Shown: positions 27,988 through 37,054, counted from the first letter of the stretch. The stretch: DNA of 64,000 bases from Chloroflexota bacterium (GCA_019873735.1 JAIOAQ010000002.1:124001-188000); one strand, 5' to 3'. A program made the numbers and translations. The notes: generated from the letters alone by a model not told the origin.

Positions 27988-28028
27988 CAGTATTCAGTGT
28001 TCAGTAATCAGTGTTCAGTGGTCAGTGT
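27984..28028. repeat. CAGTAATCAGT-type low-complexity repeat
   Basis: A run of loosely repeated 7-9 bp words (CAGTATT, CAGTGTT, CAGTAAT, CAGTGGT). The same kind of tract occurs at 49769-49841 and 55331-55369, always next to a gene end. It separates mrpC from mrpD, breaking an otherwise tight operon. Confidence 0.75.
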
Positions 28029-28053
28029 GGCGCAAATATCGGATTTGCGAAAC

Positions 28054-28386
28054 TCAGTTCTTCAGGCCTGTCACCTGGTCGCTGTCGCTGGTTTTGTAGC
28101 GGGTGGAAATGACGTAGAGCAGGCTTAAGACGAAGGCAAAGCCGCCCATGCTGATGACGATGGCCGTCAGCACCAGGGCCTGGGGGAGCGGATCGCTGAT
28201 TTGACCGGTGGCATTGGCGTAGGCCGCGGCAATGCCGTTGTAGGCGCCCACGCTGAACAGGAATAGGTTGATGGCATTGGAAATCAGCACCAGCCCAATC
28301 GCGGCGCGGATCAGGTTGCGCCGCAAAATCTGGAAGATTCCGGCGGCAAAGAGCAAACCAATCGCAAGAGCAGTGAGAAGATTCAT
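28054..28386 (-). CDS. mrpC: Na+/H+ antiporter subunit C
   Basis: A 110-residue three-helix subunit, homologous to NuoK. IRAAIGLVLISNAINLFLFS is the family signature, with the membrane-embedded acidic/Asn positions typical of MnhC, and PLPQALVLTAIVISMGGFAF forms the third helix. It sits 43 bp downstream of the AB fusion. Confidence 0.92.
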   Translation of the reverse strand: MNLLTALAIGLLFAAGIFQILRRNLIRAAIGLVLISNAINLFLFSVGAYNGIAAAYANATGQISDPLPQALVLTAIVISMGGFAFVLSLLYVISTRYKTSDSDQVTGLKN

Positions 28387-28429
28387 CGTTCACGTTCTCC
28401 TTGAAGTGTCGCCGCGCGCGGGCGCGGGA

Positions 28430-31381
28430 TCATCGTTCTCCAATCGCGTCCAGTTCCGCTTCGGCTTCGGGGTCGTCCTCGCGCGGGTGACCGAGGTTAT
28501 CGAGGATGAGCGTCGCCGCGCCCATCACCGTCAGGCAGATGGCGACCTCGAACAGGAAGGAGTTGGTCAGCGCAAAGCCGGGCGGCAGTGGCAGGCCGAG
28601 CATTTTGCCGTAATCCACCGGCGCCAGCAGGCCGCCGCCAAAGGCCAGGCCGCCCAGGGCGTTCAGCACCGCCAGAGTCAGGCCGACGGCGATCATCGTG
28701 TTGCGGTTCAGCCAGGCCAACTTGCGGCGCGTCTCGTAGTAGCCGAAGAGCATGTACCAGAGCGCAATCGCCAGACTGATGATGACGCCGGCAGTGAAGC
28801 CATCCCCCGGCTGGTCGTGGCCGTACATCATGTGGGTGATCCCCAGCACGAAGGCCAGCGGCAGGACGGCATAGGCCAGCACGTGCAGCAAAGGCGAGGT
28901 GGGCAGGTTGTGGACCCCCAGCGGCGTGTGCGGGGGCAGGTCCGGCGCGGACGCTTCTCGGCTGTGGACTCCGGCCTTGCGGGTGGCATAATGCAGCAGG
29001 GTGTAAATGCCCAACCCGGCCAGCGCAAAGACCAGGATTTCCATCATCGTATCGGCGGCGCGGAAATCCACCACGATCGCGCCAACGATGTCCTTGGCGC
29101 CGGTCAGCGGTTTGGCATTCTCGGCATAGAACGGCGTCACCACGCTCAGGCGCGGGCGGGTCTCCAGGGCGGTCAGCGTCACGGCCATCATCACCAGCCC
29201 GGCCAGTCCGGCCACGAGCGCATCCCGCACCAGGCCGGGGCGGCTCTGCTTGTGGGTGAACTCCATGGCACGCAACCGCAGGGCGCGCGGGATGAGCGTC
29301 AAACTCAGGATGAGAATGACCGTGCTCAAAATGTCCACCACCACCTGCACCAGGGCCACATCCGGGGCCGGCTCCAGCGCCATCCAGACCGCCACCGCCA
29401 GCCCCACCACGCCCACCGCCAGGATGGCGTGCAGGTCGCGCCGCAGGAAGACACTCAGCAGCGCCGAAGCCGCCAGCATGAGCAGGGCGAACAGGCGCAG
29501 GACGTTCAACCCGGTCAGATTCAGGGATTGGTGTTCGAGGACAAACCCAAATGGGAGGCCGTTAAACAGGACGAGCAGCCCGCCCAGGCTGAGGACCATG
29601 ATGGACAGGTACACCCGCAACTTTCCGCCCTGCAGCCTGGTCGCCGTTTTCGAGAGCCGATCCAGCCCCCGGAGGGTCCCGTCAAAGAGGGCGTTGACGG
29701 TCAGGTTGGGCAGCAAGGCCATCAGCGCCGGGCGGAGGCGATTCCGCTGCCAGAAGAGCGCCAGCCCCAGCGAGACCGCCACAAGGGAGAGAATCAGCGG
29801 CACGTTGATGCCCGTCCACAGCGCCAGCGAGACCTTGACCTTGTCGCCGTAGGCGGCTTTGGCGGCCTCGGCCAGGAAGTTGGCCAGGAAGGCCGGTTCG
29901 ACGGGGGTCACGCCGATCAGGAGCGAGAGCAGGGCCGGCAGGGCGGGCGGCAGCCAGAACCCCGGTTTCGGGTCGTGACCGTGGGCGGGATGCTTCGGGT
30001 CGGCCGGCGGGGCGAGGAAGGTGCCCCAGACGAGGATCGCCGCCTGGAACAGGATCAGCGCCCCGGCGAGGACCGTCGTCAGCGGGAAGACGGTTGAGAT
30101 AACGGCGGGCAGGCTGGGGTGCGTCGCCGAAGCGAGCAGGGTCTCCTTGGCCAGGAATCCAAACAGGGGCGGCAGTCCGGCCATCGAGAGGCCGGCGATT
30201 CCCATAATCCCAAACAAAATCGGCATTTGCCGCAGCAGGCCGCCCAGTTTGCGCAGGTCGCGCGTGCCGGTTTCGTGGTCAATGATGCCCGCCGACATGA
30301 AGAGCGCCGATTTATAGAGGGCGTGCGCCAGGATGCTGATGACCAGGGCCTTGAAGGCGATCTCGGTATCCTGGCCGATGAGCGCCACGAGGACGCCGAG
30401 TTGCGAGACCGTCGAGTAGGCCAGCAGCGGCTTGAGGTCGTTTTGTTTGGCGCCCAGGTATGCGCCGACCAGCATGGTGGTCAGGCCAATGAGGGAGAGC
30501 GTCCAAAACCACAGGTCGGTGTTGCCGAGGGCGGGGTTGAGCCGCGCCAGCAGGTAGATGCCCGCCTTGACCATTGTCGCCGAATGCAGGAAGGCGCTGG
30601 CCGGGGTGGGGGCGGTCATCGCTTCGGGCAGCCAGATGTGGGCCGGGAACTGGGCGCTCTTGGTGAACGCCCCCAGTGCGATGAGGCTGAACAGCACCGG
30701 GTAGAGCGGGCTGGTGGTGAGAATTTCGCGGCTGGCCAGGACGGTTTGGAAGTCGGCCCCGCCGCTCAGGTGGATGACGAACAGGAAGCCCGCCAGCAGG
30801 GCGATACCGCCTCCGCCGGTGATGAACAGCGACTTGAACGCGCCCTTGCGCGCCGCTTCGTCTTTGTACTTGTAGCTGATGAGCAGGAAAGAGGTGATAC
30901 TCGTTCCTTCCCAGAACACGAACAGGGTGATCAGGTCGCCGGCCAGCACCAGGCCGAGCATGGCGAGCATGAAGAGCAGGATGTAGGCGAAGAAGCGGGT
31001 TTCGATTGAGGATTGGTGATTGGTGATTGCTGATTTGCGATTTGCATGTTGCAAGTGTTCAGACGCATGGGCGCCATCGAAGTAATAGCCCGTGTAGATG
31101 ACGACCAGCGTGCCGATGCCGGTGATGATGAGCCCAAAGAGCGCCGAGAGCCCGTCCAGGTAGAGCGAGAAGTTCAGGCCGAGGGCGGGCATCCAGGGCA
31201 CGGAAAAGGTCTGCGGGTGGGCCTGGCCGTAGGCGATGAGCAGGGTCAGAAAGGCGGCGAAGGGGAAGACGGCCAGCAGCCAGCCCGCCTGCGGATTGGT
31301 GAGCGGGGCGCGGCGCAGCAGCAGGGCGAGGAAAACGCCCAAAGCGATCAGGAGCAAGGGTAAGATGAGAACATGCGGCAT
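28430..31381 (-). CDS. mrpA: Na+/H+ antiporter fused subunit AB
   Basis: A 983-residue protein joining the large MrpA subunit (NuoL-like, about residues 1-790) and an MrpB domain (about 830-970, with MYGHDQPGDGFTAGVIIS). Key segments of MrpA are FVFWEGTSITSFLLI, TKSAQFPAHIWLPEAM and AHALYKSALFMSAGII. MrpA-B fusions are known in group 2 Mrp systems. An in-frame low-complexity insertion (residues about 110-125, ANRKSAITNHQSSIE) sits in an N-terminal loop and derives from a DNA repeat at 31003-31055. The complex exports Na+ for H+ and supports pH and salt homeostasis. Confidence 0.92.
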   Translation of the reverse strand: MPHVLILPLLLIALGVFLALLLRRAPLTNPQAGWLLAVFPFAAFLTLLIAYGQAHPQTFSVPWMPALGLNFSLYLDGLSALFGLIITGIGTLVVIYTGYYFDGAHASEHLQHANRKSAITNHQSSIETRFFAYILLFMLAMLGLVLAGDLITLFVFWEGTSITSFLLISYKYKDEAARKGAFKSLFITGGGGIALLAGFLFVIHLSGGADFQTVLASREILTTSPLYPVLFSLIALGAFTKSAQFPAHIWLPEAMTAPTPASAFLHSATMVKAGIYLLARLNPALGNTDLWFWTLSLIGLTTMLVGAYLGAKQNDLKPLLAYSTVSQLGVLVALIGQDTEIAFKALVISILAHALYKSALFMSAGIIDHETGTRDLRKLGGLLRQMPILFGIMGIAGLSMAGLPPLFGFLAKETLLASATHPSLPAVISTVFPLTTVLAGALILFQAAILVWGTFLAPPADPKHPAHGHDPKPGFWLPPALPALLSLLIGVTPVEPAFLANFLAEAAKAAYGDKVKVSLALWTGINVPLILSLVAVSLGLALFWQRNRLRPALMALLPNLTVNALFDGTLRGLDRLSKTATRLQGGKLRVYLSIMVLSLGGLLVLFNGLPFGFVLEHQSLNLTGLNVLRLFALLMLAASALLSVFLRRDLHAILAVGVVGLAVAVWMALEPAPDVALVQVVVDILSTVILILSLTLIPRALRLRAMEFTHKQSRPGLVRDALVAGLAGLVMMAVTLTALETRPRLSVVTPFYAENAKPLTGAKDIVGAIVVDFRAADTMMEILVFALAGLGIYTLLHYATRKAGVHSREASAPDLPPHTPLGVHNLPTSPLLHVLAYAVLPLAFVLGITHMMYGHDQPGDGFTAGVIISLAIALWYMLFGYYETRRKLAWLNRNTMIAVGLTLAVLNALGGLAFGGGLLAPVDYGKMLGLPLPPGFALTNSFLFEVAICLTVMGAATLILDNLGHPREDDPEAEAELDAIGER
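31003..31055. repeat. Low-complexity GATTGGTGATTG repeat inside mrpA
   Basis: A tract of imperfect 7-8 bp words (GATTGAG, GATTGGT, GATTGGT, GATTGCT, GATTTGC) that reads in frame through mrpA. It resembles the intergenic tracts of this genome but here codes for a hydrophilic loop absent from ordinary MrpA proteins. Confidence 0.75.
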
Positions 31382-31394
31382 AAACGCTTCCAGT

Positions 31395-32501
31395 TTATGA
31401 GCGAGTCTTTTGCCTGAAAAGCCGTCTGACGTGCGGTTCGCGCCACAGGGCGATGCCCAGCGTCACCACCGTCAGCGGCAGGACAAAGCCGAGCATGGTG
31501 GTATTGAAAATCTGCAAGGCATCATGTTGCAGCGCCTCGAGGATAAGGTAGGCCGTGTAGGCGACATAATACCCCAGAAAGAGCCAGCCCTCCCAACGGT
31601 CTATGCGGCTGCCGGTAAAAAAGATCGGCAGCGCGGCGACCGCAACGGCAGTCATGACGGGAATGTCGAAGCCCAGCGCGGCTTCCGAAATCGGAATGCC
31701 AACCGGCACGATGATCGAACTCAAACCCAACACCGAGAGCAGGTTGAAAATGTTGCTGCCCACCGCATTGCCGACGGCGATATCGCGCTCTCCCTTCAGC
31801 GCCGCCGCAACGGAGGTCGCCACTTCGGGCAGGGACGTGCCGGCCGCGACGATCGTCAGCCCGATGATCAGTTCGCTCAGTCCCAGCCAGCGGGCAATCT
31901 GCACGGCGCTTGCCACCAGCCAGCGCGCCCCCAGGATCAGGCCGCCCAAGCCCAGCGCTACCAGGGCCAGATTAACGACCCACGGCCTCCAGCCGCCATC
32001 TGCTTTCTTCTGGTATTCCTGGGCATATTCCTGCTCGATCTCGGCGCTCTCTTGCCGGCTCTGCCGGATGAGAAAGACGATATAGACGATCAATCCGCCG
32101 AACAGGACAAAGCCCTCCAGCGTGCTGAGCAAACCATCCAGGGCAAAAAGATACACCAGGAGAGACAAAGCGATCATCAGCGGCACATCCAGGCGCAGGA
32201 GGTGTTGATGTACCACCAGGGGCGTGATGACCGCCGAAAGGCCGAGGATGACCAGGATGTTGAAAATGTTGCTGCCCACCACGTTGCCGAGGGCAATCCC
32301 CGCCTGGCCTGCCAACGCAGATTGAATGTTGATGGCCATTTCGGGTGAACTGGTGCCAAAGGCGACCACCGTCAGCCCAATGACAAGCGGCGAAATGCCG
32401 ATTTTGGCCGCCAGGCGCGAGGCGCCGCGCACCAGCCATTCCGCGCCGAGAATGAGGAAACCCAGCCCGGCGAGAAATGATACAATCGTCAAAAATGTCA
32501 T
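31395..32501 (-). CDS. CaCA-family calcium/sodium antiporter (YrbG-like)
   Basis: A 368-residue exchanger with two inverted alpha repeats: GTSSPEMAINIQS with GNVVGSNIFNILVILG in the first half, and GTSLPEVATSVAA with GNAVGSNIFNLLSVLG in the second. An acidic cytoplasmic loop (SAEIEQEYAQEYQKK) joins them. YrbG-type proteins exchange Ca2+ (or another cation) against Na+ or H+. It lies 13 bp upstream of mrpA on the same strand, so a sodium gradient made by Mrp could drive it. Confidence 0.92.
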   Translation of the reverse strand: MTFLTIVSFLAGLGFLILGAEWLVRGASRLAAKIGISPLVIGLTVVAFGTSSPEMAINIQSALAGQAGIALGNVVGSNIFNILVILGLSAVITPLVVHQHLLRLDVPLMIALSLLVYLFALDGLLSTLEGFVLFGGLIVYIVFLIRQSRQESAEIEQEYAQEYQKKADGGWRPWVVNLALVALGLGGLILGARWLVASAVQIARWLGLSELIIGLTIVAAGTSLPEVATSVAAALKGERDIAVGNAVGSNIFNLLSVLGLSSIIVPVGIPISEAALGFDIPVMTAVAVAALPIFFTGSRIDRWEGWLFLGYYVAYTAYLILEALQHDALQIFNTTMLGFVLPLTVVTLGIALWREPHVRRLFRQKTRS

Positions 32502-32676
32502 AACGCGTTCTCCAGCCGCAATTGGGAGTCGGCTTCATGAGGCTTAACAAATTATTTCGGTGATCTTGTGCTTAGCGGCTCGTCTCCAGGCAGCGAAGGA
32601 AAAGCTAAACCCAGGCCGCCTGCGCCGCCCATCCGCCGGGGCTCACCCTAAAGGGTGCTTCGCGAAGCGGATTCGG

Positions 32677-32726
32677 AGTCGGCTTCTAGCCGACTTTCAA
32701 GGACTGAGGCGGGGGATTGATCCCCC
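32677..32726. repeat. Two-hairpin interspersed repeat, copy 2
   Basis: Hairpin AGTCGGCTTCTAGCCGACT (32677-32695), then GGGGGATTGATCCCCC (32711-32726). Compared with copy 1 at 25321 only loop and spacer bases differ, including a compensated stem change in the second hairpin. Confidence 0.85.
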
Positions 32727-32938
32727 GGCGAGGTGGGGCAAACTGCCGCGTTGCTGCGCAAGTCAGAAACTTGCGCTACAGTGCCGCCGGAAAGATACTG
32801 AATTATTTTTTAAGGCTTCATCAGTTGTCGGTATGCCGAAGTCTGGAGACCTCGGACTCCAAACATCTTCTTGCTTCCAGCCGACTTCCACGAACTGAGG
32901 CGGGGGATTTATCCCACCGCCGGAGATGGAAAGTTTCA

Positions 32939-33081
32939 GTAACCACCCACCGACAGCCAAAAGGGGGAAGAAACCTGCCGCGGTGTGTCATTGCGAGGGC
33001 GCAGCCCGAAGCAATCTCCACCATTTGCGGGGAGACCGCCACGCTCGCTGCGCTCGCTCGCAGTGACAGGTGGGTAGTTAC
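32939..33081. mobile_element. Inverted-repeat-bounded 143-bp element
   Basis: GTAACCACCCACC (32939-32951) and GGTGGGTAGTTAC (33069-33081) are inverted copies differing at one of 13 positions. Between them lies a CATTGCGAGG...GAAGCAATCTCC hairpin sequence followed by a Ser/Ala-codon-like GCTCGCTGCGCTCGCTCG stretch; such sequences are common dispersed repeats in bacteria. No coding capacity and no clear target duplication were seen. A MITE-like nature is an inference. Confidence 0.5.
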
Positions 33082-33406
33082 AAATCATCACTGTTTTCTC
33101 CCTGGGGGTGAGGGCAAGCAGGTGGTGACTGTATTTTAGCAAATAACTCTCCAAAATGCCCGACTTTTGCCCGGCAAAGGCGATTCTCATGGTCTTGATC
33201 CGCGGGCAGGAAATCAGCCCAGAGTATACTCGTCTGCGACACAAAGAACCGGCTGAAATCTACACATCTCTAACAACTTTCTGAAACAACGTTAATACTT
33301 TGCGGGTAAAATCTATACAAAATCTATCCAAAACATGGATATTTCTTCCGCGTAACGCTGTTTTACCGCCGCGCGGACAATGCTCAATCGAATCGGGAGG
33401 TTCCCC

Positions 33407-34498
33407 ATGAAATGGTCCTGGAAAATCGGCCGCTTTGCCGGCATTGACGTTTACATTCACACCACCTTCTTTCTGCTTCTGGCCTTCTTTGGCTTCAATT
33501 ACTGGGTGCAGACCCGCACCCTGGCAGGCACGCTCGAAGGGCTCGGCTTCCTTCTGCTGCTCTTCCTCTCGGTCGTCCTGCACGAATACGGACACGCCCT
33601 GACCGCCCGCCGCTTCGGCATCCGCACCCGCGACATCACCCTGCTGCCCATTGGCGGCGTCGCCCGCCTGGAACGGATGCCCGATAAGCCCATCCAGGAA
33701 CTCTGGGTAGCCCTGGCCGGCCCGGCGGTCAACGTGGTCATTGCCCTCTTGCTGTTCGTCTATCTCCTCGTCAGCGGCACCCTGGCGGCCATCCCCGGCC
33801 TGCCCCTCACCGGCGGCCCCTTCCTCGAGAGGCTGATGGTCGTCAACCTGTTCCTGGTCGGCTTCAACCTGCTGCCGGCCTTCCCGATGGACGGCGGACG
33901 CGTCCTGCGGGCGCTGCTCGCCCTGCGCCTGGAATACGTCCAGGCCACGCAGATCGCCGCCAGCATCGGTCAGGGGATGGCCTTCCTGTTTGGCATCATC
34001 GGCCTGCTCAGCAATCCCTTCCTGATCTTCATCGCCTTCTTCGTCTGGATCGGCGCTCAGCAGGAAGCCAGCATGGTGCAGATGAAATCCGGCCTGAGCG
34101 GCATCCCCGTCCGGCGGGCGATGATGACCGAGTTCAAGACCCTCGTCCCCTCCGACCGCCTCAGCCGCGCCGTGGACTATCTGCTTGCCACCCCGCAGCA
34201 GGATTTCCCGGTGGTGGAGGACGGGCGCGTCGTCGGGATTCTGACCCGCACCGACCTGATGCGGGCGCTTTCCGGTCAAGATGACGCCCTGCGCGTGGAC
34301 GCCGTCATGCGCCGCGACTTCGAGACCGTTCACCCCGGCGACATGCTCGAGGCCGCTTTGGGCCGCCTGCAATCCTGCGATTGCCACATTTTTCCGGTGG
34401 TGCAGGACGGGACGCTCGTCGGGCTGCTGAATTCAGAAAATGTGGGCGAGTTTCTCATGCTGCAAGCCGCCCTGGGACAGCGCCTGGCGCGCGCATAG
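33407..34498 (+). CDS. Site-2 protease family membrane metalloprotease with CBS pair
   Basis: A 363-residue protein starting at the ATG at 33407, which has a strong GGGAGG ribosome site at 33395-33400. The membrane zinc-protease motif HEYGH is at about residue 58, and the second metal site lies in NLLPAFPMDGGRVLRAL. The C-terminal 130 residues form two CBS repeats (RRAMMTEFKTLVPSDRLS and VDAVMRRDFETVHPGD) that usually bind adenine nucleotides. It would cleave a membrane substrate such as an anti-sigma factor; the target is unknown. It starts the plus-strand cluster. Confidence 0.92.
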   Translation: MKWSWKIGRFAGIDVYIHTTFFLLLAFFGFNYWVQTRTLAGTLEGLGFLLLLFLSVVLHEYGHALTARRFGIRTRDITLLPIGGVARLERMPDKPIQELWVALAGPAVNVVIALLLFVYLLVSGTLAAIPGLPLTGGPFLERLMVVNLFLVGFNLLPAFPMDGGRVLRALLALRLEYVQATQIAASIGQGMAFLFGIIGLLSNPFLIFIAFFVWIGAQQEASMVQMKSGLSGIPVRRAMMTEFKTLVPSDRLSRAVDYLLATPQQDFPVVEDGRVVGILTRTDLMRALSGQDDALRVDAVMRRDFETVHPGDMLEAALGRLQSCDCHIFPVVQDGTLVGLLNSENVGEFLMLQAALGQRLARA

Positions 34499-34505
34499 GT
34501 TGGAT

Positions 34506-34967
34506 ATGGTTCATCGTCTCGTCAACCGCCAGTTCATCCCCGTTCCGATCGAGCGCGTCTGGGAGTACTTTGCCACGCCCGCCAACCTGAACGAAATGAC
34601 CCCGCCCGACATGGACTTCGAGATCGTGTCCGGCGGGGAACCGCCCATGTACGCAGGGCAGATCATCGAGTATCGCGTCCGCTTTCTGCCTTTCCTCCGC
34701 TCCCTGTGGCTGACCGAAATTGCCCACGTCGTGGAGGGCCGCTATTTCGTGGACGAACAGCGCCTCGGTCCCTACCGTTTCTGGTATCATGAACACATCT
34801 TCGAGCCGGCCGACGGCGGCGTCTGGATGACCGACCGTATCACCTACGCCCTGCCATTCGGTCCGCTCGGCGACCTGGTCCACGCCCTGTGGGTGCGGCG
34901 TAAACTCACCCACATCTTCGATTTTCGCCGCCAAAAAGTCATTCAAATTTTCGGAGAAAGACCATGA
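34506..34967 (+). CDS. SRPBCC family protein
   Basis: A 153-residue START-like hydrophobic-ligand-binding protein. The start at 34506 is chosen because the longer frame overlaps the protease gene. IPVPIERVWEYFATPANLNEMTPP is the typical first helix region; MTDRITYALPFGPLGDLVHALWV is the usual C-terminal part before the long helix. Such proteins of the CYT-type are often beside photolyase and CarH/LitR genes. The ligand is not known. It starts 7 bp after the protease gene and overlaps the DICT gene by 4 bp. Confidence 0.85.
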   Translation: MVHRLVNRQFIPVPIERVWEYFATPANLNEMTPPDMDFEIVSGGEPPMYAGQIIEYRVRFLPFLRSLWLTEIAHVVEGRYFVDEQRLGPYRFWYHEHIFEPADGGVWMTDRITYALPFGPLGDLVHALWVRRKLTHIFDFRRQKVIQIFGERP

Positions 34968-35548
34968 GCACTCCCCCCAATGTTCTCGTTCAATTTTTTG
35001 GCAAACTGCTGCCCCTCTTCCCGCCGCGCAGCGAAGCCTTCCTGAAAAGCGCCAGTCAGGAAGACTTACAACGGGTCAACTTCCGCTACATTTTCACCGT
35101 CAACGGAATGGTAGAAATCAGCCACATGATCGAGGATTTCGTCATCTCCAACCCCGGCGTAGCGGATACCCACGTTTCGTTTCAGGCCTTCTCGCGCTTT
35201 GCCGACCAGGAGCAGCGTTACAATCGTTTGGCCGAATCGGCGCAAGGATTGTGGCTTTACGGAGCCCCCGATGTGCCCCCGCCGCAACTCCCCCGCACCA
35301 GTATTATTGACACTACCGGCACGCCGCTTGAACGCTACTGGTTCGTCATTGCCTACGGGGCAGGCGTTCACATGACCCTGCTGGCAGAAGAGGTCACGAG
35401 CGCCGACCGGCTGCCGCATGAGCCGCGCATGTACGAAGGCTTCTACACCTTCGACCCCGACTTCGCCTACAAAGTGCTGAACGTTTTACATGCGATCTTT
35501 CCTGAAAACGTGCCGGCGCCTGTGCCTCCCGAACTGCTGAAAAACTGA
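34964..35548 (+). CDS. DICT-like sensory domain protein
   Basis: A 194-residue soluble protein. The central pattern, THVSFQAFSRFADQEQRYNRL with a following AQGLWLYGAPDVPPP, resembles the DICT domain found next to photoreceptor and cyclic-di-GMP domains in cyanobacteria and Chloroflexi, where it is thought to sense or relay light signals. Here it stands alone. The assignment rests on the core pattern only. Coupled to the SRPBCC gene by ATGA overlap. Confidence 0.6.
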   Translation: MSTPPNVLVQFFGKLLPLFPPRSEAFLKSASQEDLQRVNFRYIFTVNGMVEISHMIEDFVISNPGVADTHVSFQAFSRFADQEQRYNRLAESAQGLWLYGAPDVPPPQLPRTSIIDTTGTPLERYWFVIAYGAGVHMTLLAEEVTSADRLPHEPRMYEGFYTFDPDFAYKVLNVLHAIFPENVPAPVPPELLKN

Positions 35549-35612
35549 AGCCTGTAGCCTGGCCTCCTCAGTCCGTCCAAACCAGGCGCAACTTCTTAAA
35601 CCTGGAGAAATC

Positions 35613-36608
35613 ATGATCCGCAACCAGTGGTACGTCCTGCTCGAATCGGACGAAGTCCGCGACACTCCCATCGGCGTGACCCGCATGGGCGAAAAGATGG
35701 TCTTCTGGCGCGACCGCAGCGGCAAGGTCCACGCCGCCGTGGACAAATGCCCCCACCGCGGCGTCCAACTCAGCCTCGGCGCGGTGGTGGATGATCACTT
35801 GCAATGTCCCTTCCACGGCTTCGAGTACGACGCCAGCGGAAAATGCGTCCACGTCCCGGCCAACGGGCGCGGCGGCGTCATCCCCGCCACCCTGCGCCTG
35901 AACGTCTATCCCACCTACGAAGCGCACGGCTACATCTGGGTCTGGTGGGGACAGAATCCGCCCGCCGACCTCGAACCGCCGCTCTTCTTCGACAACCTCG
36001 ACGAGACCTTTTCCTACGCCTCGGCCCACGACCCCTGGGAGGCTCACTACTCGCGCGTCATCGAAAACCAACTCGACGTCGTCCATCTGCCCTTTGTCCA
36101 TCGCAACACCATCGGCCGCGGCGGCCGGACCCTGGTGGATGGTCCCCTGGTCGAATGGCGCGGCGATAAGATGCTCTACACCTACGTCTTCAACCGCCAC
36201 GATGACGGCACCCCGCCGCGTAAGCCGGGCGAACTCTCGCCCAAAGCCGCCACCAGCGTCCACTTGGAATTCATCATGCCCAACCTGTGGCAAAATTACA
36301 TCAGCCCCGATGTCCGCGTTGTCATTGCCTTTGTCCCGGTGGACGAGGCGCACACCCTGCTCTACCTGCGCTTCTACCAGCGCTTCCTGCGCCTGCCGCT
36401 GCTGGGCAACCTGGTTGCCAGACTGGCCATGCCCTTCAACCTGCGCATTGCCCACGAAGACCGCCGCGTCGTCGTCACTCACCAGCCCCAGATTAGCGGC
36501 TTGAGAATCGGCGAGGCCCTCATCCAGGGCGACCTGCCCATCATCGAGTACCGCCGCAAACGTGAAGAATGGCAGAAAAAAGCGATGGAGACAACAGTCA
36601 CCCCATGA
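35613..36608 (+). CDS. Rieske non-heme iron oxygenase (PaO-like)
   Basis: A 331-residue ring-hydroxylating-type oxygenase. The Rieske centre is CPHRG (about residue 49) and CPFHGFEYD; the mononuclear iron site is ENQLDVVHLPFVH with two His and an upstream Asn/Asp. The overall form resembles pheophorbide a oxygenase and similar single-component oxygenases that act on hydrophobic isoprenoid or tetrapyrrole substrates. In this setting (CrtI-like desaturase, SDR, glycosyltransferase) oxidation of a carotenoid or apocarotenoid is an attractive guess, not a demonstrated fact. Its stop overlaps the next start. Confidence 0.88.
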   Translation: MIRNQWYVLLESDEVRDTPIGVTRMGEKMVFWRDRSGKVHAAVDKCPHRGVQLSLGAVVDDHLQCPFHGFEYDASGKCVHVPANGRGGVIPATLRLNVYPTYEAHGYIWVWWGQNPPADLEPPLFFDNLDETFSYASAHDPWEAHYSRVIENQLDVVHLPFVHRNTIGRGGRTLVDGPLVEWRGDKMLYTYVFNRHDDGTPPRKPGELSPKAATSVHLEFIMPNLWQNYISPDVRVVIAFVPVDEAHTLLYLRFYQRFLRLPLLGNLVARLAMPFNLRIAHEDRRVVVTHQPQISGLRIGEALIQGDLPIIEYRRKREEWQKKAMETTVTP

Positions 36609-37054
36609 GCGCGGATCCTTTCTCGATTCGAAGCGTAGAGCAACTGATAGAGTCGTGGACTCGCACATACAACACCGCGGGCAAGCCGGACTGGTCGCAC
36701 CTTCTCCCTTACTACGCGCCCGATATTCATTTCACCGATAGCGTGCAGGAAATTCACGGCATCAAGCCCTTCAGCGAAATGGTCGAGCGGCTGACCAGGC
36801 GTTCCGGCGAATTGCGCATGGCCGTCCTGCGCGGGATGATGCAGGACAACGTGATTTTCATCGAATGGGAGATGACCATCCTCTTTCGCAACACGCGCAC
36901 CTCGGTCCTGCACGGCGCCAGCCGGTTGACCCTCAACGCGGACGGGAAAATCATCGAGCAGCGCGACTACTACGATTTATGGGGCGATATTTTCGATAAT
37001 ATCCCCGTGTGGAACAAACTCTATCGAAAATTCATGCGGAAGGTATTTGGATGA
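36605..37054 (+). CDS. NTF2/SnoaL-like protein
   Basis: A 149-residue protein of the nuclear transport factor 2-like fold, starting at the ATG overlapping the oxygenase stop. YYAPDIHFTDSVQEIHGIKP and IIEQRDYYDLWGDIFD are the typical alpha+beta-cone patterns. Members act as isomerases, cyclases or binding proteins, and one is regularly found in CarH/LitR light-induced gene sets. The substrate is unknown. Its end overlaps the SDR gene. Confidence 0.82.
   Translation: MSADPFSIRSVEQLIESWTRTYNTAGKPDWSHLLPYYAPDIHFTDSVQEIHGIKPFSEMVERLTRRSGELRMAVLRGMMQDNVIFIEWEMTILFRNTRTSVLHGASRLTLNADGKIIEQRDYYDLWGDIFDNIPVWNKLYRKFMRKVFG

Larger units (their letters stand above)
32502..33406. other. Long intergenic region filled with interspersed repeats
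   Basis: About 900 bp without a credible gene; short open frames here show no conserved protein features. It holds a partial AGTCGGCTTC copy at 32524-32533, the two-hairpin repeat at 32677-32726, a GCGCAAGT...ACTTGCGC hairpin at about 32756-32776, a third truncated two-hairpin copy at 32873-32920 and an inverted-repeat element at 32939-33081. The last 300 bp are AT-richer and should hold the promoter of the protease gene; no clear -35/-10 pair was chosen. Confidence 0.7.

Noticed and set aside
26773-28128. Plus-strand open frame (451 codons) opposite mrpD
   Set aside because: Low-complexity antisense product; mrpD on the other strand has all family motifs.
28268-30097. Long plus-strand open frame (609 codons) opposite mrpA
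   Set aside because: It is antisense to a clear MrpAB protein; its product is Gln/Arg/Gly-rich without domains, as expected for the reverse of a GC-rich membrane-protein gene.
32560-33139. Small open frames in the long intergenic region
   Set aside because: They consist of the interspersed repeats listed for the region and show no conserved protein pattern or ribosome site.
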